The notes below the pieces were generated by a model. It saw only the letters and a program-made list of their open reading frames with translations, did not search any database and was not told the origin of the DNA. DNA of 64,000 nucleotides from an uncultured Pseudomonadota bacterium. Its GTDB lineage: Bacteria; Pseudomonadota; Alphaproteobacteria; UBA9219. A program made the translations under genes and the position numbers. The stretch is taken from contig CAIPYM010000075.1 in NCBI GenBank assembly GCA_903869345.1, positions 1-64,000 on the forward strand, given 5' to 3'. This document shows, piece by piece, positions 43,406 to 52,228 of this stretch (position 1 is the stretch's first letter; the number at the start of each line of letters is the position of its first letter).

Positions 43406-43556
43406 AAGGCCAAGGAGTGTGTTTTAAGGATGCATGCGCTAAAAAAACACCTAGCTGCAACTGTGTCAGATAGCGCGCAGTGATCGTTAGGATGCGTTTA
43501 AAGAGCCTTTTAAGATGTGAGTCTAGCCCATAAACGGATGGTGGCCTTTTTGAGGG

Positions 43557-43740
43557 GGTGACTCCCTCTTGAGGGAGAGGGAATCCCGCCGTGCCCCCCG
43601 CAATTCTTGTGCCCGAAAAGGGATGGTCATTTTATTGAGGTCCACCCATACGTTCACAGCGGATTTGACAGCTTGTGGGCCTCCCTCCCCTCCCCATGTT
43701 GTGAGAGGGAGCCTGAACAGGTGAGAGGAGTAAGCCTCTG
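43557..43740. repeat. Family C repeat cluster
   Basis: CTCCCTCTTGAGGGAGAGGG, then CCGCCGTGCC and CTTGTGCCCGAAAAGGGATG, match 37300-37395. A second arm (CCTCCCCTCCCCATGTTGTG) follows and encodes the C-terminus of the next gene. Confidence 0.7.
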
Positions 43741-44636
43741 TGATGAGCCCTGAAAATCTCCCAAAGCTTTTCGAGCTGTTCGGCGGCGGAGCATGAGGGC
43801 GCATCAGCCTGTTGAATCTCGGGATGAGTAATCCTGTGAATCTTGAGATGATTAATCCTCCGTTGCTGGTCGTCAGCTGGGTCTATACTTAGCCCGTAGC
43901 GGCCCACAGTAGCTAGGAGGAACCTAGACATCTCTTCACGTTTCAGCAAATCCGGCAAAAAAGGCGATTCACAAAGGGCCTGCACAGCGTCGGCCCAAGC
44001 CGTAATAAGCTCTGATTGATTATGCAGGAGTTGTAATATCATTTCGTTATTGTAACAACACATCTTAGAAAAAGCGTTTGCGCAGAGATCCGCCGCCAAA
44101 CGTACATTCCCCGCACGTGATTTCTGTAATAAATTGAAAAGCCTTGCATCCTCCAAACCGTAGACCATCTTGAACAGTTCGGCAACATCACACGCCCCCC
44201 CTGATTCTGAATTACGCGAAATTCTTGCATCCTCTTTCCCTACGACAAAAAACGTGGTGGGAATTGACACACAGATGGAGGATGGCTCGCCTGTTCGTAT
44301 TATCTCCCAAAGTTGTTCAGGGGTGGCCTTTATCGTATCCTCTTTTGAAAAGGCTGGGGGACACCTCCAAACATCAAAGGCGTTATCCCTCAGACAATTT
44401 GCCTCTTGCGCGTTCGCACTGTTTGGGAAAAGCCCAAAAAAAGATGCGATCTGGGCTTGAGAAAGAGCAAATTTAGCCGGAAATAACCTCAGAACATGAA
44501 CAGCTTTGCCTATTACTAACTCCCGCTCTTCTGATCCTTGTAGAGCGCTGTTGGCCTCCCCAAACCACCATCCAAGTTGAAAGGCCGCAGGACTAACGGT
44601 TTGCTGTGTTATCCGGCCTGACCCTAAATCGCTCAT
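43632..44636 (-). CDS. Hypothetical protein with repeat-derived C-terminus
   Basis: A 334-residue product of unknown family starting MSDLGSGRITQQTVSPAAFQ. It appears soluble and mainly helical, with a cysteine pair MCCYNN near the middle. I chose the ATG at 44636 because GGAG stands eight bases upstream. Base composition is more AT-rich than in ksgA and flgB, suggesting transfer. The final ~30 residues (SHNMGRGGRPTSC and after) are read from a family C repeat, so the gene has probably lost its own end. It lies between flgB and ksgA on the same strand. Confidence 0.65.
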   Translation of the reverse strand: MSDLGSGRITQQTVSPAAFQLGWWFGEANSALQGSEERELVIGKAVHVLRLFPAKFALSQAQIASFFGLFPNSANAQEANCLRDNAFDVWRCPPAFSKEDTIKATPEQLWEIIRTGEPSSICVSIPTTFFVVGKEDARISRNSESGGACDVAELFKMVYGLEDARLFNLLQKSRAGNVRLAADLCANAFSKMCCYNNEMILQLLHNQSELITAWADAVQALCESPFLPDLLKREEMSRFLLATVGRYGLSIDPADDQQRRINHLKIHRITHPEIQQADAPSCSAAEQLEKLWEIFRAHHRGLLLSPVQAPSHNMGRGGRPTSCQIRCERMGGPQ

Positions 44637-44821
44637 GTGTCTTTCTCCAGCACGTCTCAAAAGCTTTCAAGACAAGCCCTGTTTCGAATCCCTATTGATT
44701 CAAAAGGATTCCACACTATTCTACACCTTGCTCGGCCATGGAAAAATACTTTCGGAAGCGGCCAGGCGTCAGAAACCCGAAAACGGCAGAATCCCAACGT
44801 GCGGCAGGACTCCCGATTCCC

Positions 44822-45679
44822 TCACGGGAGAGAGGTGTTGAGGGGAACGGGACAGCCATGAGCCACGATCCGGGCCAGGGTTTCAAACTCAGCGATGCTC
44901 AGGGTCTCGGCGCGGCGGGAGGGGTCGAGGCCCGCAGCCCGTGCAAGGCTTTCGCCACCCAGCGGTTTGAGACTCGCGCGGAGCATCTTTCGCCGTTGCC
45001 CAAACGCAGCGGCGGTCACACGCTCCAGAACGGGCAAGGCGACGTCCGTGGGCCTTGCGGGACGCGGCACCAAGCGCACAACCGCCGAGTCCACCTTGGG
45101 CGGCGGAGTAAACGCCCCCGCCGGAACACGCAAGACGCGCCGGGTCGCGCACACCGCTTGCGCCAGAACGCTCAGCCGACCGTAGCCCTCGTCGCCGGGC
45201 TCTGCGGTGAGCCGCTCCGCCACTTCAGCCTGCAGCATGATCGTGAGGCTTTCCCACGCGGGCATTTGCCGCAGCCATCCGATCAGAAGCGGCGTCCCGA
45301 CGTTGTAAGGCAGGTTAGCGACCACCGCGCGAGGACCAGGGGCCGTCAACGCCAACGCATCCTGCCGCAGCGCGTCGCCCTCCAGCAGAGTCAATCGCCC
45401 CTCGGCGGCCTCCACCAGGGGCCCCAAGGCTTCCACGCACCGACGGTCCTTTTCCACCGCGACGACTCGTGCGATCGCGTCCCGCTCGAGCAGCGCACGC
45501 GTGAGCCCTCCGGGGCCTGGCCCCACCTCCAGAACCACGCAACCTTCCAAGGGTCCGGCCGCCGCCGCAATCGCACGTGTCAGCGAAGGGTCGAGCAGAA
45601 AATGCTGCCCCAACCCCTTGCGGGCCGCCAAGCCGTACCGGGCGATCACCTCGCGCAGGGGGGGAAGGGAAAGATTCAT
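44822..45679 (-). CDS. ksgA: 16S rRNA (adenine1518/1519-N6,N6)-dimethyltransferase
   Basis: KsgA dimethylates two adjacent adenines of helix 45 late in 30S assembly. The 285-residue product has KGLGQHFLLDPSL at the N-terminus, the SAM motif LEVGPGPGGLTRALL near residue 50, the catalytic NLPYNVGTPLL near 118, and FTPPPKVDSAVVRL. It is complete. pdxA and surA, frequent neighbours, are absent. Confidence 0.96.
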   Translation of the reverse strand: MNLSLPPLREVIARYGLAARKGLGQHFLLDPSLTRAIAAAAGPLEGCVVLEVGPGPGGLTRALLERDAIARVVAVEKDRRCVEALGPLVEAAEGRLTLLEGDALRQDALALTAPGPRAVVANLPYNVGTPLLIGWLRQMPAWESLTIMLQAEVAERLTAEPGDEGYGRLSVLAQAVCATRRVLRVPAGAFTPPPKVDSAVVRLVPRPARPTDVALPVLERVTAAAFGQRRKMLRASLKPLGGESLARAAGLDPSRRAETLSIAEFETLARIVAHGCPVPLNTSLP

Positions 45680-45726
45680 GGGGGGGCTCTATACTGTGGA
45701 ACGGCACAGATGGTTCTTGGCGTCGC

Positions 45727-45822
45727 GTCCCTCGTCATCCCGACTTTCGTCGGGATCCACTTTCCTCTTGTCACGGAAAACGGCTCTGGGTTCCGGCTTT
45801 CGCCGGAATGACGCGAGGGGAA
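45727..45822. repeat. Family A repeat pair
   Basis: GTCATCCCGACTTTCGTCGG and GGTTCCGGCTTTCGCCGGAA flank CTCTTGTCACGGAAAACGGC. The same arrangement, inverted, ends eipB. It sits between ksgA and ptsN. Confidence 0.8.
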
Positions 45823-45873
45823 GGAGGGCTTGCGAAAAAGTTATTTTGTGCCGTTTCGCAGTTAGCCCCTTCG

Positions 45874-46362
45874 TCAGGCGGCGTTCACGGCCGAAACTGG
45901 CGGCGGCAACATCAGGGCACGGTACAGAGCCGCCGCATCCGGAGCCCGCCGAAGCGTCTCTCCGACTGTTTCATCCCGCAGGACGCGTAAAACGCCCGCG
46001 AGGGCGTGCAAATGGTCCGCCCCGGCGTCGCTTGGCGCCAAAAGGAGAAACACGAGGTCCACGGGCCGTCCGTCCGGCGATTCAAAGGCCAAGGGCTTCG
46101 CTAGCTTGGCGACAAGGCCTTGGACCTTGGCAAGGCCGGGCACGCGCCCGTGCGGTAGAGCAATCCCTCGCCCAATGCCCGTCGTGCTGAGCCGTTCCCG
46201 TGCCCACAGGACATCAAAAACGGCATCGGGATCAAGCCCCAACGTTTGGGCAGCCTGGTCCGCCAAGGTCTGCAAAAGCTCTCGCTTGCCGGGAGCCTCC
46301 ACAGCAACCCTGACGCGCCCCGGATCCAGGAGGTCGCGCAAGACCACGGGAGCGCGGCTCAT
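45874..46362 (-). CDS. ptsN: PTS IIA-like nitrogen regulatory protein
   Basis: PtsN is the terminal phosphate acceptor of the nitrogen-type phosphotransferase system and regulates potassium, nitrogen or envelope functions. The 162-residue product has the phosphorylated histidine in GIALPHGRVPG near residue 66 and LLAPSDAGADHLHALA. The start is the ATG at 46362, two bases after the hpf stop. hpf-ptsN pairing is conserved in Proteobacteria; rpoN, which usually precedes hpf, is absent here. Confidence 0.93.
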   Translation of the reverse strand: MSRAPVVLRDLLDPGRVRVAVEAPGKRELLQTLADQAAQTLGLDPDAVFDVLWARERLSTTGIGRGIALPHGRVPGLAKVQGLVAKLAKPLAFESPDGRPVDLVFLLLAPSDAGADHLHALAGVLRVLRDETVGETLRRAPDAAALYRALMLPPPVSAVNAA

Positions 46363-46364
46363 CG

Positions 46365-46961
46365 CTAGACCCCCTTCGCAGCGGCGTGCAACGCCAACGG
46401 CGGGTCGATCCAACCGATATGCCCATCGGGACGGCGATAGATCATGTTGAAACCTCCATGAGCTCGGTTTCGGAACATCAACGCGGGCAAATCGCCAAGA
46501 TCAAGCCGCATCACGGCCTCGCTGACCGACAACGATTCAATCGGCGTCGTCATTTCGGCGACGACAACGGGGTTATCCCCCACCTCAGCTTCTTGCTCAC
46601 CTTCCTCGTACCCTTGAAGCACGAACGCCTTGGCCAGCACATCGCTTGACGACTCGAGCGGTTGCTGATGGCGGTCCTGGATCTTGGTCTTGTAGCGGCG
46701 CAACTGGCGCGCCATGCGTTCGGCGGCAATGTCAAACGCCGGGTAAGGCTCGTTCGCGCTGCCGTTGCTCTGCAGGGTGATTCCCCGCCCCGCATGAACG
46801 ACGACATCCGCGCGGAACAGATGGGCCTCCCGCGAGAACGTGATATGGGCCTCCAGGCTTCCGCTGAAGTACTTGCCCACCAGTTCTTCCAGGTGGTCTT
46901 CCACATGCTTGCGAAGGGCGTCGCCCACGCTGATGTGCTTTCCGGTCACCGAAAACTTCAT
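46365..46961 (-). CDS. hpf: Long-form ribosome hibernation promoting factor
   Basis: Long HPF binds idle 70S ribosomes and joins them into 100S dimers. The 198-residue product has the N-terminal S30AE domain (VTGKHISVGDALRKHVEDHL, then basic SREAHLFRADV) and the C-terminal dimerisation domain (FNMIYRRPDGHIGWIDPP). I placed the start at 46961 after AGGG; ATGs at 46967 and 46976 are alternatives. It is first in an hpf-ptsN operon and divergent from flgL. Confidence 0.92.
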   Translation of the reverse strand: MKFSVTGKHISVGDALRKHVEDHLEELVGKYFSGSLEAHITFSREAHLFRADVVVHAGRGITLQSNGSANEPYPAFDIAAERMARQLRRYKTKIQDRHQQPLESSSDVLAKAFVLQGYEEGEQEAEVGDNPVVVAEMTTPIESLSVSEAVMRLDLGDLPALMFRNRAHGGFNMIYRRPDGHIGWIDPPLALHAAAKGV

Positions 46962-47471
46962 CGTCATCCCTGCCATGAACGTTGGAGGCCATCGAACCCG
47001 CCTTGTGCGGGATTCGATCCGAAAGTTCCAGGGCATCCCTTGCGAACGCCCCAAGGTGGTTCCTCTGAACCGGCTCGGTGGTCCCCCGATCCCCCCCTCT
47101 TGAGGAAAGAACCGAGTCCTTTTTCGCCACGAGCATGTTCTGAGAAGGAGAGGCTAGGCCCCCCGCCCGAGCCCTGTCAAGATGGCGAATGATTCTCGCT
47201 TCAAGTCCGAAAAGAAGATGTAAAAAGGCTTGCCCTGGATCACTAAAAACGATTTTTCTCTTTTGCTTTACATCGCTGAATCTTAGCGACGCTGAATCTG
47301 AGCGACTATATCCCCCACCAACTCCTCTCCCTGCGTTTTGCCTGTTAGTGTTGAAAAGCCCTGCTTCCCCACGGCTTTGCCTGTCCAAGGGCTTTGGCCC
47401 CAGACTTGCATGTCCCAAGCAGGGGGCTCTATCGCCCTCGCTTTGACATGTCCCCTGTCGCCGGGAGTTCC
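46962..47471. other. Divergent hpf / flgL spacer
   Basis: No gene supported. The stretch holds two tandem 16-base repeats (47274-47305) and an AT-rich zone (ACTAAAAACGATTTTTCTCT) beside them. Promoters for hpf on the left and flgL on the right are expected here, but I cannot assign them. Confidence 0.5.
47274..47305. promoter_or_regulatory. Tandem 16-bp operator-like repeats
   Basis: CGCTGAATCTTAGCGA and CGCTGAATCTGAGCGA follow each other without a gap. Each is partly palindromic (CGCT...AGCG). Placement in the divergent spacer suggests binding sites for a dimeric regulator. Confidence 0.5.
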
Positions 47472-48458
47472 ATGATGTCGCTCGCCATTTCCTCCCTCAG
47501 CAGCCTGCTCAGTTCCATCTCGAATCTCACGACGCAGAAAGGAAACCTCGGTCTGCTCACGGAGCAGCTGCAAACCGGGCGCAAATCAAACAATCTGTCG
47601 GATTACAGCGTAAACGATGCCCGGCAGATGTTGGATCTTTCCTCCAACATTACAAGGCGCCAAGGGTTTCAGACCGTGGCCACGGTGGTGGACTCGCGCC
47701 TTCAAATCTACGACCAAGTCCTCACGGGGATGGAAAGCATTGCGACGCAAGGCATCAGCTCCGCCATGCTCTCGGCCAACCGTGGCACCGACGCCAACAA
47801 CACCCTGGCCGCCAGCCAGATTCAAGGGTACCTCACGCAAATCGAGAGTGACCTCAATCAGAAGCTTGGGGACCGATTCCTCTTTGCGGGCTCACGGTAC
47901 GCCACCTCGCCCGTGAAGAGCCTAACGACACTCCCCGTGCCGCCGACTGAAGTCGCCCCTTACGTCATGACGGACCCCCTCATCCCTCAGTACGATAGCG
48001 AGTACACAGCCCCTGGGGACACCTCCGCCGCGTCGTACGTCAAAGACAGCGTCGCGGTGGACACCACACAAACCATGACGTACGGGATTTCCAGCAACCA
48101 GACGGGATTTCAGCAGCTTATTATGGGGTTTCGATTGGCCTACGCTGCAACGCAGGACCCCGGCCCCCCCTACGCCAACTACGCCAACGACATGGCAACG
48201 GCGAAGGACCTTCTCAGCAAGGGCCTCGCGGCTATTCAAGCCTACCACACGACCGTTTCGTCCCAAAGCGCGTCCCTGCAGGACACCAAAACGCTGCACG
48301 CCAACATCATCAACATTCTGACAAGCCAGGTTCAAGATATTCGGAGCGTTGACGCCACCGAGACAAGCGCTAAGATCACGGCGCTCAAGACTCAACTCGA
48401 AGCCTCGTATTCGGCGACGGGCATCATTCTTAGCCTGAACCTTTCCAAGTACCTCTAG
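47472..48458 (+). CDS. flgL: Flagellin-fold hook-filament junction protein, FlgL-like
   Basis: The 328-residue product has flagellin-type terminal coiled coils: the N-terminal SLSSLLSSISNLTTQKGNL with LLTEQLQTGRKSNNLSD, and the C-terminal ANIINILTSQVQDIRSVDAT. The length and the LQTGRKSNNLSDYSVNDARQ stretch favour FlgL (hook-associated protein 3) over filament flagellin. The start is the ATG at 47472 or the adjacent one at 47475, after CGGGAG. A methyltransferase-like gene follows after 15 bases, so the two are probably cotranscribed. Confidence 0.82.
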   Translation: MMSLAISSLSSLLSSISNLTTQKGNLGLLTEQLQTGRKSNNLSDYSVNDARQMLDLSSNITRRQGFQTVATVVDSRLQIYDQVLTGMESIATQGISSAMLSANRGTDANNTLAASQIQGYLTQIESDLNQKLGDRFLFAGSRYATSPVKSLTTLPVPPTEVAPYVMTDPLIPQYDSEYTAPGDTSAASYVKDSVAVDTTQTMTYGISSNQTGFQQLIMGFRLAYAATQDPGPPYANYANDMATAKDLLSKGLAAIQAYHTTVSSQSASLQDTKTLHANIINILTSQVQDIRSVDATETSAKITALKTQLEASYSATGIILSLNLSKYL

Positions 48459-48473
48459 CCTGCGTGGTGCTCG

Positions 48474-50036
48474 ATGGCCTCCTCTCTTCCTCCCTCCTCA
48501 CCTGATTTCAGCCCTGTGGGGCTCGACTACGCCGCAGCCTTGCGCGGACGTCCACCACGCGCGACAGGTGCTCCGTTCACGTATGTGGCCTGTTCTGTGG
48601 TGGATGTGGATTTCCTCACAGCCTTGGCCGCCAGCAACCCAGAAGGGCAGTTTTGGGGCTTGGTGGAGGATCCCGATCTGGCCGCCCGCGCCATCGCGTA
48701 CGCTGGCTCACGCGGGACCCCCAACGTGACGTTTCTTGAATCGTCGCCCACCTCGTGGTCAGAGTTCGAGACGCGTCTGGGCACCCAAGCCGACTACCTC
48801 GTGTGCTCCGAGCGAACAACCGCCCTCACCCCCGAGGAACGTGATACGCTTTTCGATCTCGCCGCCACGATCCTGAAACCAACGGGACTGTTCAGTTACC
48901 GCTACGCCGTCGCGCCCAATGGACCCGCGTTGGCACGATTCATCGTCAGTGAGCTGGCGCCGAACATGACGCCCGAGCAAAGCGGCGCGTTTTTGGAAGA
49001 AATTGAGACCCTCGGTGCCGCTTTTTTCCCCCGAGAGCCCGAGCTTTACGCCGCGCTGGCCGAAGCTATCGCCACGCAGAATCCCGAGATTTTCTTCAAC
49101 GTTTGCCTACGCGGTGGCGAGCCGACCGTGCCCGAAGACACCAACGTTCGCCTCGGTTTGACCCAGCGCAACTTCGCCCCTCTCGGAAGCGCCGAGATAC
49201 GGGCCAATTACCTGGAACTGTCGACGCCATCCGAAGCTCACGAATCCCTTCTCGCTTGCCGCGAACATCCGCTTTACGAATCGCTGAAAAGCCTTGCCAG
49301 CGCTCGTTTGGCCCGATCCGATGTCTGGTGCCACCTGCCTGCAACGGCCTCGTCCAACAACGCTGAGCTGTTTGGCTCGTTCGTGTTCGGGGCCTCCCTC
49401 CCCCCTGACAGCCTGCCGGAAGTCTTGGAAAGCGACGGTGGTTTTCGCCTCACACGAACCGACCCGCTGATTGCCAACCTGCTCGCGCTGATGTCCTCAC
49501 TCCCCGCCGGCATCGGCGACTTTCTCGCGCATCCCCTGGGCCAAAAGACCAACCCCCAGGATGTCGCCGCCGCCGTGCAGATGCTCGTCGCGTGTGGTGC
49601 CCTGTGCCCCATGCGAGCCCGCTGCACACCCCCTTCCATGGACCTCTTACGCAGCGCCGTCTGGTCCGTTGCCTACAACAAGGGATGGGACGAAATCGAT
49701 ATTACACGGCCCGCCGTCGCGTTCGCCTCCCCCGTTGTGGGCCGCCCCGTGACCCTTCCCGCCCGGCACGCGCTTGTCCTGCAAGCCCTCCTGCGCAAGG
49801 GGTACGACAACCTTGTGGAGTCGCTTTTCCACGAGCTTCAACGCATCACACACTTGCCCGCCCTACGGGCCTCGTTGTCCGAGGTGCCGGAGTTTACGCC
49901 GGAACTCACCCTCAGCATCGCGCAAGAAGTCCTGCGAAGTGAATTCGTCCGTTGGTGCGCTTTCGGCCTTGTGGCCGCCACCGCTGAATCCAGGGAGGAA
50001 GATGACGCCCCCTCCCTGCGTGTCGCGGATGCCTGA
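48474..50036 (+). CDS. Methyltransferase-like protein with methyltransferase regulatory domain
   Basis: The 520-residue product resembles proteins with a class I methyltransferase fold followed by the MethyTransf_Reg region. The order of segments fits: FTYVACSVVDVDFLTALAAS at the place of SAM motif I, WGLVEDPDLAARAIA for motif II, YLVCSERTTALTPEE, and LKPTGLFSYRYAV for the post-motif strand. However, the glycine-rich loop (ExGCGxG) is absent, so SAM binding is doubtful. The gene lies directly after flgL and overlaps a methyltransferase gene by eight bases, suggesting a role in flagellin or junction-protein modification. That role is inference. Confidence 0.6.
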   Translation: MASSLPPSSPDFSPVGLDYAAALRGRPPRATGAPFTYVACSVVDVDFLTALAASNPEGQFWGLVEDPDLAARAIAYAGSRGTPNVTFLESSPTSWSEFETRLGTQADYLVCSERTTALTPEERDTLFDLAATILKPTGLFSYRYAVAPNGPALARFIVSELAPNMTPEQSGAFLEEIETLGAAFFPREPELYAALAEAIATQNPEIFFNVCLRGGEPTVPEDTNVRLGLTQRNFAPLGSAEIRANYLELSTPSEAHESLLACREHPLYESLKSLASARLARSDVWCHLPATASSNNAELFGSFVFGASLPPDSLPEVLESDGGFRLTRTDPLIANLLALMSSLPAGIGDFLAHPLGQKTNPQDVAAAVQMLVACGALCPMRARCTPPSMDLLRSAVWSVAYNKGWDEIDITRPAVAFASPVVGRPVTLPARHALVLQALLRKGYDNLVESLFHELQRITHLPALRASLSEVPEFTPELTLSIAQEVLRSEFVRWCAFGLVAATAESREEDDAPSLRVADA

Positions 50037-50817
50037 GGCGACAACCACCGACGGCTTGCTCAATCACCGGTTGGTCCTTGAACAACCCGCCCACGGCTTT
50101 CGGGTCGCGGTGGACACGCTTGTGCTGGCGGCTGCCGTCCCTGCCAAACCTTCGGATCGCGTCGTTGACCTCGGATGCGGCGTTGGCGGAGCCCTCTTAG
50201 CCCTCGCCTGCCGTGTTCCGAGGGTGCGTGGAGTCGGAATCGACAATCAACTGCCCCTGGTCGCGCTTGCCCGCGCTAACGTGCGGCGAAATGCCTTGCC
50301 CGCACGTCTGTCCGTTTGGTCCGCTGACGTCACGCGGCTCGGCGCGCGCGGCGCGGGCCTGTTTGATCACGCGCTGATGAACCCGCCCTACCACGCGGCG
50401 GAACATCACCCCGCCTCTCCAAACACCGTCAAGCGCCATGCGAACACCGCGCCGAGCGACGACCTGGCCGCGTGGATTCGGGCCGCCGCTCGACTTTTGA
50501 AAAGCGACGGCCTTCTCACCCTGATTCACCGCGCCGACCGGGGAGAGGAGATTTGCGCACTCTTGGCGGAAATGAACTTTGGGCCGCCCACCCTCACACC
50601 CATCATCACAAAAGCCGGTACCCCACCGCGCCGACTCCTGGTCCGCGCTTCACAGCACGCTGCGAGCCTTCTCTGGTCGCGCCCCACAACGCCCTCACTG
50701 GTTCTGAACGACGCCATCGGACGCCCCACGGCCGCCGCTCACGCGCTGCTCCGTGAAGGAAAAAGCCTCGATGAGGTGCTGACCATGGCCTCGGAACCAA
50801 GATTTTCCTCGCCGTAA
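50029..50817 (+). CDS. TrmN6-like tRNA1(Val) adenine-N6 methyltransferase family protein
   Basis: This SAM-dependent N6-adenine methyltransferase probably acts on RNA. The 262-residue product begins [20 protein letters not shown], has SAM motif [16 protein letters not shown] near residue 45, and the catalytic MNPPYH near 115. The family modifies A37 of tRNA1(Val) in E. coli, while related enzymes (PrmC, RsmC) share NPPY. The start at 50029 overlaps the stop of the preceding gene (ATGCCTGA); ATG 50002 after AGGGAGGAAG is an equally possible start. Confidence 0.8.
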   Translation: MPEATTTDGLLNHRLVLEQPAHGFRVAVDTLVLAAAVPAKPSDRVVDLGCGVGGALLALACRVPRVRGVGIDNQLPLVALARANVRRNALPARLSVWSADVTRLGARGAGLFDHALMNPPYHAAEHHPASPNTVKRHANTAPSDDLAAWIRAAARLLKSDGLLTLIHRADRGEEICALLAEMNFGPPTLTPIITKAGTPPRRLLVRASQHAASLLWSRPTTPSLVLNDAIGRPTAAAHALLREGKSLDEVLTMASEPRFSSP

Positions 50818-50872
50818 GACTCCCCCAGCCGAGTCCAAGGTGTGGAGGGGCAGAGGACGGAGGATTTTCCCC

Positions 50873-51643
50873 CTACTCTTTGCCCCGTCGGGGGCCTGTC
50901 ACCAAGGCCGAGAGGACTCCGTGCCAGGTGCGAATCTCCTGGTCCGTCGGAACCGCACGGCCGATGAAGGCGCGAAGGTTTTTCGTCATCGTCGGGCGCA
51001 TGGACGGCGCGACGAAAAACCCGGCAGCGTCCAATTCCGATTCCAAACGGCGGAAAAAGTTTTCCACCTCGCCGTGCGCGGCGGGAACGCTCGCGCCGGT
51101 TTGAATCTGAACGGCAGGCGTCGTGTCACCGGCCATGCGCCATTCGTAGGCCACCATCAAAACGGCCTGCGCGAGGTTAAGCGACATGAACGCCGGATTC
51201 AGGGGCGCGGTGATGACAGCGTTCGCCCGCACAAGGTCCTCGTTCACAAGCCCCGTGCGCTCCGGCCCGAAGAGCACCCCGACGCGCTCAGCGTGCAAGG
51301 TACGTGTCCGCATGTCCGCCGCCGCGCTCCGGGGCGTGTGCAGAACGTGCGCAAGGTCGTGAGGCCGGGCCGTCGTCGCGTAAACGTATTGCAGGTCCGC
51401 CACCGCCTCGGCCACGGAATCGAAAACGCGCGCGCCCTTCAGAACATCATCCGCGCCCGAAGCCGCCGCCGCCATGCGCGTTTGATGCACAGAGCCCAAC
51501 GGCCAGGGATCGCGCGGGGCAACAAGCCGCAGATCGTCCAACGCGCAGTTCGCCATCGCGCGAGCCGTCGTTCCAATGTTCTCGACCAATTGCGGGCGGA
51601 CCAGCACAATGACGGGGGCCTTGGGCACAGGGGCCTGAGCCAT
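50873..51643 (-). CDS. trmJ: tRNA (cytidine/uridine-2'-O-)-methyltransferase TrmJ
   Basis: TrmJ is a SPOUT-fold enzyme that methylates the ribose at position 32 of tRNAs. The 256-residue product has [34 protein letters not shown], and [21 protein letters not shown], the three conserved motifs of the knot. The start is the ATG at 51643 with GGAG upstream; the ORF track begins 98 residues too early, across the ssb region. It is divergent from ssb, about 96 bases apart. Confidence 0.92.
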   Translation of the reverse strand: MAQAPVPKAPVIVLVRPQLVENIGTTARAMANCALDDLRLVAPRDPWPLGSVHQTRMAAAASGADDVLKGARVFDSVAEAVADLQYVYATTARPHDLAHVLHTPRSAAADMRTRTLHAERVGVLFGPERTGLVNEDLVRANAVITAPLNPAFMSLNLAQAVLMVAYEWRMAGDTTPAVQIQTGASVPAAHGEVENFFRRLESELDAAGFFVAPSMRPTMTKNLRAFIGRAVPTDQEIRTWHGVLSALVTGPRRGKE

Positions 51644-51739
51644 GCGGAATCTCCAAAAAAAACAGCCAAAGGGGTGGTGGACAAAAACGCCGAACGCGGT
51701 AGACTGCGCCCTTCCTTCATCCTGCATTCGGGGGCCGTT

Positions 51740-52228
51740 ATGGCAGGCAGCGTCAACAAAGTCATCCTGATTGGCAATCTTGGGCGCGACCCCGAGATCA
51801 AAACCTTCCAAAGCGGCGGACGAGTCGCCAACCTGACCGTGGCGACCTCGGAAAGCTGGAAGGACAAAGCGACCGGGGAGCGCAAGGAGCGCACCGAATG
51901 GCACCGCGTCGTGATCTTCAACGAGAACATCATCCAAGTCGCCGAGCGTTACCTCAAGAAGGGCGCGAAGGTTTACCTTGAGGGCCAGCTGGAAACCCGG
52001 AAATGGCAGGATTCCTCGGGCCAGGACAAGTACTCGACCGAGGTTGTCCTGCGCGCCTTCCGAGGTGAACTGACGATGTTGGACAGCGCAAACCGCAGCG
52101 GCGCGGGGGCGGCAGCGGCGGGCGGCAGCGAGGGCGAGAGCCCCTCTTCCGCGCCCTTCGCGTCCGGTACGTCATCGGCACCCGCAGGCGGCGGCGCGGG
52201 TGAGCTCGACGACGATATTCCGTTCTGA
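51740..52228 (+). CDS. ssb: Single-stranded DNA-binding protein
   Basis: SSB coats single-stranded DNA in replication and repair. The 162-residue product has the OB-fold start [39 protein letters not shown], a Gly/Ala/Ser-rich linker, and the conserved acidic tip DDDIPF that binds partner proteins. It starts at the ATG at 51740 inside a longer spurious ORF (50840). The next gene may overlap its end by 29 bases. Confidence 0.97.
   Translation: MAGSVNKVILIGNLGRDPEIKTFQSGGRVANLTVATSESWKDKATGERKERTEWHRVVIFNENIIQVAERYLKKGAKVYLEGQLETRKWQDSSGQDKYSTEVVLRAFRGELTMLDSANRSGAGAAAAGGSEGESPSSAPFASGTSSAPAGGGAGELDDDIPF

Noticed and set aside
44738-45811. 357-residue plus-strand ORF
   Set aside because: Antisense to ksgA; its C-terminus is repeat-derived (NGSGFRLSPE).
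50840-51739. N-terminal 300 residues of the ORF containing ssb
   Set aside because: Antisense to trmJ; SSB homology starts exactly at the ATG at 51740.
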